Source of the DNA: an uncultured Klebsiella sp.
GTDB taxonomy: Bacteria; Pseudomonadota; Gammaproteobacteria; Enterobacterales; Enterobacteriaceae
Assembly (NCBI GenBank): GCA_902490055.1
Contig: CABUCP010000168.1
Location: 1 to 7,099, forward strand
DNA length: 7,099 nt
Reading direction: 5' to 3'
The notes below the pieces were generated by a model that was given only the letters and a program-made list of their open reading frames with translations, had not been told where the DNA came from and ran no database searches. Both the position numbers and the translations under genes were made by a program. Below, piece by piece: positions 1-7,061 of this stretch. Numbering within the stretch: the first letter of the stretch is position 1; every line of letters begins with the position of its first letter.

Positions 1-924
1 GGCGATAGCCTGCGCAATATCCGCCGAAGTCTGCAATGTACGAATCTCATTAAATACGCCAAGCGCTTCAGTATATTCTTTACGTAAATACCCCAACCAC
101 TGTTTAATGCGCGCCACGTGATATAAACCTGTGTCGCCCTGCTTTTCCAACTGGGTATATTTTTTCAACAACTCAACCACCTGCGGCCACGGCATACGCG
201 GCTCATTGTACTTAATAACCCGGCTAAGATTCGGCACGTTAAGCGCGCCGCGACCGATCATCAGCGAATCGCAGCCAGTAGTGGCCATACACTCCTGCGC
301 GCTTTGCCAGTCCCAGATTTCGCCGTTGGCGACCACCGGGATGGTCAGGCGCTGGCGGATTTCGCCGATCGCCTGCCAGTTGATGCGCTCGGCTTTATAG
401 CCGTCTTCTTTAGTCCGGCCATGAACCACCAGTTCGCTGGCGCCCGCCTGCTGGACCGCGTCGGCGATTTCAAAACGCCGTTCGCCGCTGTCCCAACCGA
501 GGCGCACTTTTACCGTAACCGGCAGATGATCGGGCACCGCTTCACGCATCGCTTTTGCGCCGCGATAGATAAGCTCCGGGTCTTTTAGTAACGTTGCGCC
601 GCCGCCGCTGCCGTTGACCAACTTCGACGGGCAGCCGCAGTTTAGATCCACGCCCCATGAGCCAAGTTCCACCGCCCGGGCGGCGTTTTCCGCCAGCCAT
701 TGCGGATATTGCCCCAGCAGTTGCACGCGAACGAGGGTGCCGGAAGGGGTGCGGCTTTGATGGTGCAATTCCGGGCACAATCTGTAGAACGATTTTACCG
801 GCAGTAGTTGATCCACCACGCGCAGAAATTCGGTGATGCACAGATCGTAATCATTAACTTCGGTCAGCAGCTCGCGCACCAGCGAATCGAGCACGCCTTC
901 CATCGGCGCCAGTAATACACGCAT
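1..924 (-). CDS. dusC: tRNA-dihydrouridine(16) synthase DusC, C-terminal end cut by window edge
   Basis: DusC is an FMN-dependent enzyme that reduces uridine 16 in the D-loop of tRNAs to dihydrouridine with NADPH, in the cytoplasm. Translation from the ATG at 924 gives [10 protein letters not shown], the usual DusC N-terminus and FMN-barrel entry. The signature LNCGCPSK follows, with the second cysteine at residue 98, the catalytic proton donor position of E. coli DusC (known numbering). [11 protein letters not shown] comes next, and further on are [14 protein letters not shown] and MIGRGAL, which shape the phosphate-binding side of the TIM barrel, then the C-terminal helical domain ([11 protein letters not shown]). 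The frame is open for 308 codons to base 1; the E. coli protein is about 315 residues, so roughly seven residues and the stop lie outside. No strong Shine-Dalgarno is seen, only a weak GGGT about 7 bases before the ATG. The gene is a chromosomal housekeeping neighbour, not part of the aromatic pathway. The family call is very secure; DusC rather than DusA or DusB rests on overall similarity and length. Confidence 0.95.
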   Translation of the reverse strand, partial: MRVLLAPMEGVLDSLVRELLTEVNDYDLCITEFLRVVDQLLPVKSFYRLCPELHHQSRTPSGTLVRVQLLGQYPQWLAENAARAVELGSWGVDLNCGCPSKLVNGSGGGATLLKDPELIYRGAKAMREAVPDHLPVTVKVRLGWDSGERRFEIADAVQQAGASELVVHGRTKEDGYKAERINWQAIGEIRQRLTIPVVANGEIWDWQSAQECMATTGCDSLMIGRGALNVPNLSRVIKYNEPRMPWPQVVELLKKYTQLEKQGDTGLYHVARIKQWLGYLRKEYTEALGVFNEIRTLQTSADIAQAIA

Positions 925-936
925 ATCGTTACCCGG

Positions 937-966
937 AAAAAAAAGAGGCGCTATGGTAGCGCCTCT
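937..966 (-). terminator. Rho-independent terminator of the mhbTDHIM operon
   Basis: Bases 944-953 and 957-966 form a perfect 10-bp stem (AGAGGCGCTA on the plus strand) with a 3-base loop. Read on the minus strand, the stem is followed directly by a run of eight T (944-937, the first of which can also pair in the stem). This is a textbook intrinsic terminator. It lies 33 bases past the mhbM stop and 12 bases before the dusC ATG, so it should separate the catabolic operon from dusC. On the plus strand there is no T-run after the stem, so it looks one-directional. Confidence 0.9.
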
Positions 967-981
967 GTGCGTCGGTTGAAA
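953..981 (-). promoter_or_regulatory. possible weak dusC promoter embedded in the terminator hairpin
   Basis: On the minus strand TTTCAA (981-976) and TACCAT (958-953) are separated by 17 bases and match the sigma-70 consensus boxes at 3 of 6 and 4 of 6 positions. Transcription would start in the second arm of the hairpin, so the terminator would not form in the dusC transcript. The match is weak and this is inference. Alternatives are a promoter inside the 3' end of mhbM with the hairpin acting as an attenuator, or read-through from the mhb operon. Confidence 0.22.
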
Positions 982-998
982 GAACTCAATACTGGGCC

Positions 999-2192
999 TC
1001 AGCGCGGTTCGAGGCAGTTATCCTCTTTCCAGCCGTATAGCCACTCGATGCCGCGATAAAACTCATCCTGCGTTTTACCCTTCCACAGAAGATTACGCAC
1101 CTGGCGCTCGACGCCCGCCGCGTGATAGACACGCCCCATTTCGCGGGTTGACCAGACAATTCGCGCGGTACGCGGAATACGCACAGATTCGTACAGCGCG
1201 AAGGCGCGAGCGGCGTCGCCATCGCACTGCTGCAGCGCTTTACCTATCGTTACCGCATCCTCCAGCGCCATGCAGGCGCCCTGCGCCATATACTGCGCCA
1301 CCGGATGGGCGGCATCGCCGACCAGGGTAATGCGATCGTTGCCCCACTTTGCAACCGGCTCGCGGTCGGCGGTGGACCAGCGGCGCCACGACGTCGGCTT
1401 ATCCAGCATCTGCCGCGGGCGCGGGTGAATGCCTTTAAAGTAGGAGAGCACCTCTTCTTTACTACCGTCGCGCACGCCCCACTCCTCGCTTTCGCGGCTG
1501 TGGAAGGTGACGACCAGGTTGTACTGTTTCCCGCCGCGCAGCGGGTAATGCACCAGATGGCAGTGCGGACCGGCCCACAGCACCGGGGCGTTAATGCGCA
1601 GATCTTCCGGCATTTCAGCCGCCTCGACTACCGCGCGGTATACCACGTGGCCGGTAACCCTCGGCGCATCGCCGAGCAGGCTCTGACGTACCACCGACTT
1701 CACGCCATCGCAGCCCAGCAGAATGTCGGCGGTCCAGCTGTTACCTTGCTCATCAAAGACCGTCACCTCATCGGCGGTCTGGCGGATATCCACCACATTG
1801 GTAGAAGTACGATATTCCACGCCGGGATGCGTCAATGCCGCTTCCCAGACAGTGGCGTGAATATCCACCCGATGGATCACCGCATACGGGCCGCCGAAGT
1901 GGTCACGAAAGGCCTGACCGGTCTCGATGCGTACCACTTCTTCGCCATTCACCGCATCCATCATCGTGATGTGGTCGGTAAACACCGCGCGCTGTCGCGC
2001 AACTTCGCCGACGCCCAGACTGTCGAGCGCCGAAAAAGCGTTGGGGCCCAGCTGAATACCGGCGCCGATTTCACCGATTTCATGCGCCTTTTCCAGCAGC
2101 ATCACTTTAATTCCCTGGCGCGCCAGAGAGAGCGCCGTCGCCGCGCCGCCAATGCCGCCGCCGACGATAATTGCTCGCGTTACTTTCGCCAT
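999..2192 (-). CDS. mhbM: 3-hydroxybenzoate 6-hydroxylase (FAD monooxygenase)
   Basis: This enzyme hydroxylates 3-hydroxybenzoate at carbon 6 to give gentisate (2,5-dihydroxybenzoate), using NADH, O2 and FAD; it is the entry step of the pathway. The 397-residue protein shows the three group A flavoprotein hydroxylase fingerprints in order. They are the dinucleotide-binding GGGIGG at residues 11-16 with an acidic strand end near 34, the DG motif in [12 protein letters not shown] (158-169), and the GD motif in [18 protein letters not shown] (288-305), which touches the FAD ribityl chain. [14 protein letters not shown] (212-225) lies where the substrate and flavin side is built in 3-hydroxybenzoate 6-hydroxylases and salicylate hydroxylases. 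It is the last gene of the operon, 13 bases after mhbI, with a purine-rich GGGGAGAGGG stretch before its ATG. A salicylate 1-hydroxylase is the main alternative from sequence alone, but the gentisate genes beside it favour 3-hydroxybenzoate. Confidence 0.93.
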   Translation of the reverse strand: MAKVTRAIIVGGGIGGAATALSLARQGIKVMLLEKAHEIGEIGAGIQLGPNAFSALDSLGVGEVARQRAVFTDHITMMDAVNGEEVVRIETGQAFRDHFGGPYAVIHRVDIHATVWEAALTHPGVEYRTSTNVVDIRQTADEVTVFDEQGNSWTADILLGCDGVKSVVRQSLLGDAPRVTGHVVYRAVVEAAEMPEDLRINAPVLWAGPHCHLVHYPLRGGKQYNLVVTFHSRESEEWGVRDGSKEEVLSYFKGIHPRPRQMLDKPTSWRRWSTADREPVAKWGNDRITLVGDAAHPVAQYMAQGACMALEDAVTIGKALQQCDGDAARAFALYESVRIPRTARIVWSTREMGRVYHAAGVERQVRNLLWKGKTQDEFYRGIEWLYGWKEDNCLEPR

Positions 2193-2205
2193 TGTTCCCT
2201 CTCCC

Positions 2206-2850
2206 CTAGGCCGGAATTTTGTCTTGTTGATTTTCCGGCGCGGCGGCGATAAACGCCGGTAGCCGGGTACAGGCGTCGTAAATCGCCTGGCTGCGCGGAT
2301 AGTGGCTCAGATCGCACCCCATACGCTGCGCATTAGCCCACTGCGGCACCAGGCAACAGTCGGCGAGCGTTGGCGCATCGCCGACGCAGAAATCAGCCGA
2401 TTTTGCCTGACGTAGCAGCTGCTCCAGCGCGCTAAACCCCTGCTGGATCCAGTGGGCATACCAGCGTTTTTTATCCTCTTCGCTGACCTTAAGCTCGTCG
2501 CTTAGGTAGCGTAAAACCCGCATGTTATTAATCGGATGGATATCGCAGGCAATGGCGTAGACCATCTCCAGCACCCGCATCCGCGCCGGATCCTCCTGCG
2601 GCAGCAGCGGCACTTGCGGATAGTGGCGGTCGAGCCAATCCACTATCGCCAGCGACTGGCCGAGCGATTCGCCATCCTCAGTAATGAGCGTCGGCACCAG
2701 CCCCACCGGGTTGAGCCGCCGATACTCCAGCGCGTTCTGCGCCCCGATGCGGATATTCACCCCCACGCTTTGATAGTCGATCCCTTTTAGCGCCAGCGCG
2801 ATGCGCACCCGATACGAGGCCGAACTATTAAAAAAACTGTACAGCTTCAT
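2206..2850 (-). CDS. mhbI: maleylpyruvate isomerase (zeta-class glutathione S-transferase fold)
   Basis: It isomerises maleylpyruvate, the ring-cleavage product of gentisate, to fumarylpyruvate; zeta-class members do this with glutathione as cofactor. The 214-residue protein has the N-terminal thioredoxin-like half: NSSASYRVRIALALKG (8-23) carries the zeta active-site serines, NPVGLVPTL (47-55) has the cis-proline, and GQSLAIVDWLD (64-74) binds the glutathione backbone. The helical C-terminal half has the zeta hallmark DIHPINNMRVLRYL (103-116) and FCVGDAPTLADCCLVPQ (154-170). The cysteine common in maleylacetoacetate isomerases (SSCS) is alanine here (residue 11). It starts 8 bases after the mhbH stop, with GAGGTG just before the ATG and overlapping that stop. 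By fold alone it could be a maleylacetoacetate isomerase; the neighbouring gentisate dioxygenase and fumarylpyruvate hydrolase genes decide the call. Confidence 0.93.
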   Translation of the reverse strand: MKLYSFFNSSASYRVRIALALKGIDYQSVGVNIRIGAQNALEYRRLNPVGLVPTLITEDGESLGQSLAIVDWLDRHYPQVPLLPQEDPARMRVLEMVYAIACDIHPINNMRVLRYLSDELKVSEEDKKRWYAHWIQQGFSALEQLLRQAKSADFCVGDAPTLADCCLVPQWANAQRMGCDLSHYPRSQAIYDACTRLPAFIAAAPENQQDKIPA

Positions 2851-2858
2851 CGCTCACC

Positions 2859-3560
2859 TCACACCACGCGAACGCCGATCGGCGTCAGCCCGTCGACATT
2901 GCCGGTAATCACATCACCCTTCACTACCGCGCCGACGCCTTCCGGCGTGCCGGTGAAAATCAGATCGCCTGGCTGCAATTCGAAAAAGCCGGAGAGATAG
3001 CTGATGGTTTCATTCACCGACCAGATCAGGTGGCGGATATCGCTACGTTGATGATCTTCACCGTTCACCTGCAGCCAGATCCCTGCCTGATCCACCTCGC
3101 GCGCATCGGCGGCTTTGTGCAGCGGCGCTATGGGGGCGGAGAGATCGAACGCTTTACCAATTTCCCACGGGCGGCCCATCTGGCGCATCTCCATCTGGCG
3201 GTCGCGGCGGGTCATATCAAGGCCGGTGGCATAACCCCAGACGTATTCATGCGCCTGTTCCAGTGGAATATCGCGCCCCTGCTTGCCGATGGCGACCACC
3301 AGCTCAATCTCATAGTGATAGTTGTCGGTCTGCGCCGGGTACGGCAGATCCAGCGTCTCGCCAGCGGCCACCGGCACTACCGCATCCGCAGGTTTGCAGA
3401 AAAAGAACGGCGACTCGCGATCCGGATCGAAGCCCATTTCGCGGGCGTGGGCGGCATAGTTGCGGCCCACGCAGTAAACGCGGCGCACCGGGAACTGCTC
3501 ATCGCTGCCAACAACGGGTACGCTAATCGGGGCCTGGGGTGCAAAAACGTATTGGGTCAT
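2859..3560 (-). CDS. mhbH: fumarylpyruvate hydrolase (FAH superfamily)
   Basis: It hydrolyses fumarylpyruvate to fumarate and pyruvate, the last step of the gentisate pathway, in the cytoplasm. The 233-residue protein is a compact single-domain fumarylacetoacetate hydrolase family member. [15 protein letters not shown] (29-43) holds the conserved Arg, Asn and His of the lid and active site. [11 protein letters not shown] (83-93) supplies the metal ligands Glu84 and Glu86, [10 protein letters not shown] (113-122) gives the third ligand Asp115, and [10 protein letters not shown] (135-144) and GTPEGVG (204-210) complete the pocket. The frame is open upstream to an ATG at 3650, but that stretch overlaps the end of mhbD and looks unlike the family. 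The ATG at 3560 has TAAGGA 8 bases before it and gives the normal N-terminus, so it is chosen. The gap to mhbD is 17 bases. A 2-hydroxyhepta-2,4-diene-1,7-dioate isomerase is a related alternative by fold; context argues against it. Confidence 0.94.
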   Translation of the reverse strand: MTQYVFAPQAPISVPVVGSDEQFPVRRVYCVGRNYAAHAREMGFDPDRESPFFFCKPADAVVPVAAGETLDLPYPAQTDNYHYEIELVVAIGKQGRDIPLEQAHEYVWGYATGLDMTRRDRQMEMRQMGRPWEIGKAFDLSAPIAPLHKAADAREVDQAGIWLQVNGEDHQRSDIRHLIWSVNETISYLSGFFELQPGDLIFTGTPEGVGAVVKGDVITGNVDGLTPIGVRVV

Positions 3561-3568
3561 GATGGTTT

Positions 3569-3574
3569 TCCTTA
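3569..3574 (-). promoter_or_regulatory. ribosome binding site of mhbH, fixing its start
   Basis: On the minus strand TAAGGA (3574-3569) lies 8 bases before the ATG at 3560. It supports this start over the in-frame ATG at 3650, which would add 30 residues encoded inside the end of mhbD. Confidence 0.75.
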
Positions 3575-3577
3575 TTA

Positions 3578-4615
3578 TTAATAACGCGCTTCGCGGAACA
3601 GGCCTAAGGCCTCTTGTACTGGACGGTCCGAGAAGCTGAATAACACGCAATCTTCATCAGCGTTGAACGACACGCCGTGCCACGTCGGCGCGACGAAGAT
3701 ATCTTTCGCCTGGAAGGCGAAAGTTTGTTCGCCGATGGTCACCTGACCGCCGCCTTCCACCACGTGATAGATGGTGCTATCGGTGGTTTTCGCCACCCGG
3801 GAGCGGAAGCCCTTCGGCAGCAATTGCAGGAAAGCGCCCATTGATGGCATCGGGTAACCGCCGGTCACCGGATTGACGTAGCGCATCTTGTAGCCATCCC
3901 ATTCATCGGCCTCGCCGAGACGGGTCAGGTCATGCAGCGCCTCGCGGCTGCGGTCATAGCGGTAGTTGAAAATCGGCGATGAATTCCCCACCTGGTGGCG
4001 TAGCGGCAGCATATTCGCGGCGTAGCGCGGCAGATAATCCCCCTCTTTACGCGTCACCGGCTGCTGCTCCTGCGGGTAATCTTCGGCAAAGCCGCAGCCG
4101 AGATAATTCACCAGCGGCAGATCGAGGCCATCCAGCCAGATAACCGGTTCCTCGCCCGGGTTGCCGTGATCGTGCCAGCGCCACTGCGGAGTCAGGATGA
4201 AATCGCCGGGGCTCATCTGCGTCCGCTCGCCATCGACGGCGGTAAACGCGCCGTGGCCTTCGACGACAAAGCGCAATGCCGACTGGTTATGGCGATGGCT
4301 CGGCGCCACTTCGCCAGGCATGATTAGCTGCAGGCCGGCGTACAGCGACGAGGTGATCGACGACTGGCCGCGAAGCTGCGGGTTCTCCAGCACCAGTACG
4401 CGGCGCACCGCCTCTTTGGCGCCGATTAACTGCCCGCTCTCCAGCAGCAGCGGGCGGATTTCCTGATAGTTCCAGTACGCCGGCGCGCAGTTGGCATTCG
4501 GCGTTTGCGGCACCAGATGGTGCAGTGACTCCCACAGCGGGCTCAGGTGCTGCCCGGAAATATGTTGGTAGAACTGCTGGCGATCGCGGTGCGCCTGCGC
4601 AGTGGATTGCGTCAT
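3578..4615 (-). CDS. mhbD: gentisate 1,2-dioxygenase (bicupin, Fe(II))
   Basis: It cleaves the ring of gentisate between C1 and C2 with O2 to give maleylpyruvate, using one Fe(II). The 345-residue protein has two cupin domains. In the first, [15 protein letters not shown] (106-120) supplies His107 and His109, and [10 protein letters not shown] (145-154) supplies His148; the spacing equals that of the three-histidine iron site known in E. coli O157 gentisate dioxygenase. TAVDGER (125-131) is the conserved hairpin between them. The second cupin (about 255-330; [26 protein letters not shown]) keeps the fold but lacks the complete iron triad. Another in-frame ATG at 4630 overlaps the mhbT stop and would add five residues; the ATG at 4615 is preferred because AGGAGA sits just before it. 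It is second in the operon, 11 bases after mhbT. Confidence 0.95.
   Translation of the reverse strand: MTQSTAQAHRDRQQFYQHISGQHLSPLWESLHHLVPQTPNANCAPAYWNYQEIRPLLLESGQLIGAKEAVRRVLVLENPQLRGQSSITSSLYAGLQLIMPGEVAPSHRHNQSALRFVVEGHGAFTAVDGERTQMSPGDFILTPQWRWHDHGNPGEEPVIWLDGLDLPLVNYLGCGFAEDYPQEQQPVTRKEGDYLPRYAANMLPLRHQVGNSSPIFNYRYDRSREALHDLTRLGEADEWDGYKMRYVNPVTGGYPMPSMGAFLQLLPKGFRSRVAKTTDSTIYHVVEGGGQVTIGEQTFAFQAKDIFVAPTWHGVSFNADEDCVLFSFSDRPVQEALGLFREARY
3703..3723 (-). repeat. perfect 9-bp inverted repeat inside mhbD
   Basis: Bases 3703-3711 (CTTTCGCCT) and 3715-3723 (AGGCGAAAG) are perfect inverted copies with a 3-base loop, so the mhbD mRNA can form a tight hairpin about 120 bases before its stop codon. 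No T-run follows on either strand, so it is not a terminator. It may simply reflect the codons for the second cupin strand, or it may affect mRNA decay between the upstream and downstream genes. No function is shown by the sequence. Confidence 0.5.
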
Positions 4616-4621
4616 TATTGT

Positions 4622-4627
4622 TCTCCT
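4622..4627 (-). promoter_or_regulatory. ribosome binding site of mhbD, overlapping the mhbT stop
   Basis: On the minus strand AGGAGA (4627-4622) lies 6 bases before the ATG at 4615 and shares its first base with the mhbT TGA. It favours 4615 as the start and suggests that mhbD initiation is coupled to mhbT termination. The alternative ATG at 4630 overlaps the TGA as ATGA and has no comparable site. Confidence 0.75.
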
Positions 4628-5985
4628 CATTTATTCGCGATACCGGCAGAGGGCAGCGCGTCGGGTACAGATCCAGGGTGGCGGACCGCCAGCGTCAGCA
4701 GGATAAGCATCACTGCGCTCATCGCCGCCGGTACCGCAATAACGTAAAACAGCGTGTCGAAAGAGAAATTCATCGCCATCATCATGCCGCCGGAGAGTGA
4801 CCCGACGATGGCGCCGCAGCGGCCGACGGCGTTAGACCAGCTGACGCCGGTTGCCCGGCTCTGGGTCGGATAGAGCGTGGCGGTCAGCGCATTAAGGCCT
4901 ACCTGCGAACCGCTGACGCCAATGCCGGTACCAAAAATCGCCAACGCCATCAGCCACAGACCGTCCTCGCTTAAGCCGATCATCACGATACATAGCGCCC
5001 CCAGGCAGTAGCTCAGCGCCAACACGCGGAAGGGATTGAAACGGTCCATCAGGACGCCAAGCAACAGAGCGCCAAGCGTACCGCCCACCTGAAACGCGGC
5101 GGTCACCCACGACGCATGCTGCAAATCGATACCGCGATGGTTAAGTAGCGTCGGCATCCAACTGGAGAGCAGGTAGATAATCAGCAGGCTCATAAAGAAC
5201 ACCACCCACAGCATCAGGGTGATCGCTAACTGACGGCCCGCAAACAGCTGGCTAATGCTGCCTTTCGGCCCGACCGCCGGTTCATCCAGCCAGAAATGGC
5301 TATCGTCGTAGCGCTCGCCGGTAATAGCGCTCACCGTTTTGGCGATGGCGGACTGCGGCAACCCGCGACGTACCTGCCAGCGCGGCGATTCCGGCAGCGC
5401 CCACAGCAGCGCGACGGCCAGCAGCAGCGGCAGGATCCCGCCCAGAGCCAGAATGCCGTGCCAGCCAATTTGCGCTACCAGCTGCGCGCTGACCACCCCG
5501 CCCAGCGCCGAGCCAAGCGTGAAGCCGCAGAACATCAAGGTGACTAATGCGCCGCGGCGACGGGCCGGCAGATATTCCGAGGTCATGGTAATGGTGTTAG
5601 GCATCGCCCCCCCCAGTCCCAGCCCGGTGAGAAAACGCAGGATAACCAGCATCTCAAGACTGGTAGAAAACGCGGAAAGCAGACTGAAAAGGCCAAATAG
5701 CGCGACGCAAAACTCAATCACTCGTTTTCGGCCCAAGCGGTCAGACAGCGGGCCGCAGAGCAGCGCCCCGGCGGTCAATCCTAATAGTCCGGCGCCGAAC
5801 AGCGGCGCGAGGTCGCTGGCGCTAAGCTGCCAGTGAACGCGGATATCAGGGGCGATAAAACCAATGGCGGCGGTATCAAAACCATCGAGCATCACCACCA
5901 GAAAACAGCAGATAATCACACGCCACTGCAGCGCGCCAACTGGCGCTGCGTTAAGTAACGTCTGTAGTTCACGTCGTTGAGCCAT
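4627..5985 (-). CDS. mhbT: 3-hydroxybenzoate transporter, MFS aromatic acid:H+ symporter family
   Basis: This inner-membrane proton symporter imports 3-hydroxybenzoate. The 452-residue protein shows twelve hydrophobic segments, roughly at 24-44, 60-80, 90-106, 112-132, 147-168, 177-197, 254-275, 292-312, 319-338, 342-360, 382-404 and 410-434, with a long cytoplasmic loop (198-250) between halves. Family marks are [15 protein letters not shown] (33-47) in helix 1, matching the DGFD of PcaK and BenK; loop 2-3 motif [11 protein letters not shown] (78-88, Asp82); the loop 8-9 repeat GVLMDRF (310-316, Val311 and Asp314); PESPRW (198-203); and YPTQSRATG (372-380). From memory, Asp82, Val311 and Asp314 are the residues studied in K. 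pneumoniae M5a1 MhbT, and all fall at identical numbers here. It leads the operon, with TGAGG 7 bases before the ATG. Substrate is inferred from the cluster; gentisate or another hydroxybenzoate is the alternative. Confidence 0.93.
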   Translation of the reverse strand: MAQRRELQTLLNAAPVGALQWRVIICCFLVVMLDGFDTAAIGFIAPDIRVHWQLSASDLAPLFGAGLLGLTAGALLCGPLSDRLGRKRVIEFCVALFGLFSLLSAFSTSLEMLVILRFLTGLGLGGAMPNTITMTSEYLPARRRGALVTLMFCGFTLGSALGGVVSAQLVAQIGWHGILALGGILPLLLAVALLWALPESPRWQVRRGLPQSAIAKTVSAITGERYDDSHFWLDEPAVGPKGSISQLFAGRQLAITLMLWVVFFMSLLIIYLLSSWMPTLLNHRGIDLQHASWVTAAFQVGGTLGALLLGVLMDRFNPFRVLALSYCLGALCIVMIGLSEDGLWLMALAIFGTGIGVSGSQVGLNALTATLYPTQSRATGVSWSNAVGRCGAIVGSLSGGMMMAMNFSFDTLFYVIAVPAAMSAVMLILLTLAVRHPGSVPDALPSAGIANK

Positions 5986-6043
5986 AATGATGCCTCAGTG
6001 CAGGTCAGGGTAGATGTTGTATTTATTTCTTTTATGTTGCGAT

Positions 6044-6071
6044 TTTGTAACTTAGGCGATGAAATGTACAA
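6044..6071 (-). promoter_or_regulatory. predicted promoter of the mhbTDHIM operon
   Basis: On the minus strand TTGTAC (6071-6066) and TACAAA (6049-6044) form -35 and -10 boxes with a 16-base spacer. Both are imperfect, as expected for a promoter that needs a LysR-type activator. The start point would be near 6037-6036, giving an A-rich leader of about 50 bases before the mhbT ATG. With +1 at 6036 the dyad at 6091-6106 covers -55 to -70, the usual place for an upstream LysR recognition site, which supports the placement. I see no convincing CRP site in the region. Confidence 0.6.
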
Positions 6072-6072
6072 T
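6045..6072 (+). promoter_or_regulatory. predicted promoter of mhbR
   Basis: TTGTAA (6045-6050) and TACAAT (6067-6072, 5 of 6 matches to TATAAT) are separated by 16 bases. A T-rich stretch (6016-6036) lies upstream and might help polymerase binding. Transcription would begin near 6079, leaving a leader of about 34 bases that contains the 6091-6106 dyad. These boxes lie on the same DNA as the mhbT promoter boxes in the opposite orientation, so the two could not be occupied at once. Confidence 0.5.
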
Positions 6073-6090
6073 GGCTTTTCGGGCATAGGC

Positions 6091-6106
6091 ATAACCTGGA
6101 GGTTAT
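6091..6106. promoter_or_regulatory. 16-bp perfect dyad, likely MhbR operator
   Basis: ATAACCTGGAGGTTAT is a 6-4-6 perfect inverted repeat. Its complementary-strand reading, ATAACCTCCAGGTTAT, matches what I recall as the MhbR binding dyad footprinted in K. pneumoniae M5a1 at about -70 to -55 of the mhbT promoter. It sits 55 to 70 bases upstream of the predicted mhbT start, as a LysR recognition site should, and downstream of the predicted mhbR promoter, where bound MhbR could block its own transcription. The same bases form a possible hairpin in the mhbR leader. Confidence 0.8.
6098..6102 (+). promoter_or_regulatory. mhbR ribosome binding site inside the operator dyad
   Basis: GGAGG lies 10 bases before the mhbR ATG at 6113 and is the only good Shine-Dalgarno there. 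Its first three bases fall in the loop and its last two in the 3' arm of the 6091-6106 hairpin, so the RNA structure could partly hide it and lower MhbR synthesis. The effect is inferred. Confidence 0.7.
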
Positions 6107-6112
6107 CGACTG

Positions 6113-7018
6113 ATGGCGAACTGGACGCAAAAATTAAAGCTGCAGCATCTGAAAATGCTGGTGGCGCTGGGTGAGCAAGGCAACCTTACCCAGGTGGCGA
6201 AAATGATGAATATCACCCAGCCGGCGCTCTCTAAGTGGCTGACGCAGTTTGAAGAAGAAGTGGGAATGCCGCTATTTGAACGCCATAGCAAAGGTCTGCG
6301 TCCTTCGGAAGGCGGCAAGCTGCTGCTCCAGCATGCTCAGCGGCTGATCAACGATATGTCGCGCTCGCAGTATGAAATCGAGCGCTTTAAGCAAGGCGGG
6401 CTGGTCGGCAGCCTGATGATCGGCTGCTCGCCGGTGGCGACCGATTGCGTCGCGCAGGCGATCCTCGCCCTGCTTAAAGAGATGCCGACACTGCATCTGA
6501 ATATCGAAGAGAAAGTCATGACTCCACTGCTGCACGACCTGCTCTCCGGCGTGGTCGATGTGGTCGTCGGACGCGTCGGCGGACGGGCGCTGGAACTGCC
6601 GCTCAATTACCGCGTGCTGTATACCGAACCGGTGTGCTTCGTCGCTCGCCCCGATCATCCGCTGGCCAGCCTGGCGCATCTGAGCTGGGCGGATCTCGCC
6701 GCCTGGCGCTGGATTGTCTGGCCCACCGGCACGCCCATTCGTCAGAGTATTGATAACGCGCTGGTCGATAACGGCGTCATGCTGCCGGAAAACACCATCG
6801 AGTCGGCATCAATGAATGTCACCAGCAATTTGCTGCAAAGCAGCGATATGATCTCTATTCTTTCCTTGCGGCTGGCGCAGCATTACGCCGAGCATCAGCA
6901 GTTAGCGATTCTTAATTTGCCGCGTATTGAACAAAAAGGTAGCGTTGGGGTGTTCTGGCGCAAAAGCGAAGTGCCCTCGCAGGCGCTGAGCCGCTTTCTC
7001 CACTATCTTGCCGTATAA
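6113..7018 (+). CDS. mhbR: LysR-type transcriptional activator of the mhb operon
   Basis: MhbR is a DNA-binding regulator expected to switch on mhbTDHIM when the aromatic substrate or its product is present, and probably to limit its own gene. The 301-residue protein has the LysR pattern. An N-terminal winged helix-turn-helix runs from about 9 to 66: QHLKMLVALGEQGNLTQVAK, then MNITQPALSKWLTQFEEEVGMPLFERHSKG. The recognition helix is TQPALSKWLTQFE. A linker helix follows (about 67-94), then a periplasmic-binding-protein-like effector domain from about 98 to the end (GSLMIGCSPVAT; DLLSGVVDVVVGR at 142-154; VCFVARPDHPLA at 174-185). Length is usual for the family. The gene is divergent from mhbT across 127 bases, the classic arrangement for LysR control of the adjacent operon. 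The effector cannot be read from sequence; 3-hydroxybenzoate or gentisate is inferred from context. No clear terminator is visible after the stop codon. Confidence 0.92.
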   Translation: MANWTQKLKLQHLKMLVALGEQGNLTQVAKMMNITQPALSKWLTQFEEEVGMPLFERHSKGLRPSEGGKLLLQHAQRLINDMSRSQYEIERFKQGGLVGSLMIGCSPVATDCVAQAILALLKEMPTLHLNIEEKVMTPLLHDLLSGVVDVVVGRVGGRALELPLNYRVLYTEPVCFVARPDHPLASLAHLSWADLAAWRWIVWPTGTPIRQSIDNALVDNGVMLPENTIESASMNVTSNLLQSSDMISILSLRLAQHYAEHQQLAILNLPRIEQKGSVGVFWRKSEVPSQALSRFLHYLAV

Positions 7019-7061
7019 CATTACTGTTCCCATTTTCTATGCTGACGATGCGTAGAATTCA

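Noticed and set aside
131..841. Several short open frames on both strands within the dusC region
   Set aside because: dusC is conserved through this whole stretch in one frame, and the short frames are complementary or shifted readings of it.
1305..2252. Long plus-strand open frame of 315 codons opposite mhbM
   Set aside because: It is antisense to a clearly conserved flavoprotein. Its translation has no recognisable domain and is rich in His and Arg as expected for a complementary-frame shadow in GC-rich DNA, and no ribosome binding site is seen.
3030..3581. Plus-strand open frame opposite mhbH
   Set aside because: It is a shadow of the conserved FAH-family gene, with no recognisable motif and no promoter or ribosome binding site in view.
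5986..6112. Search for a CRP site controlling mhbT or mhbR
   Set aside because: No TGTGA-N6-TCACA-like element with two good halves was found; only scattered half matches.
6272..6679. Minus-strand open frame inside mhbR
   Set aside because: It is antisense to the LysR gene, with low-complexity composition and no family features.
7037..7055. Possible hairpin CTATGC-N7-GCGTAG as an mhbR terminator
   Set aside because: It has only six pairs including one G-U, a 7-base loop and no T-run after it, so it is not a credible intrinsic terminator.
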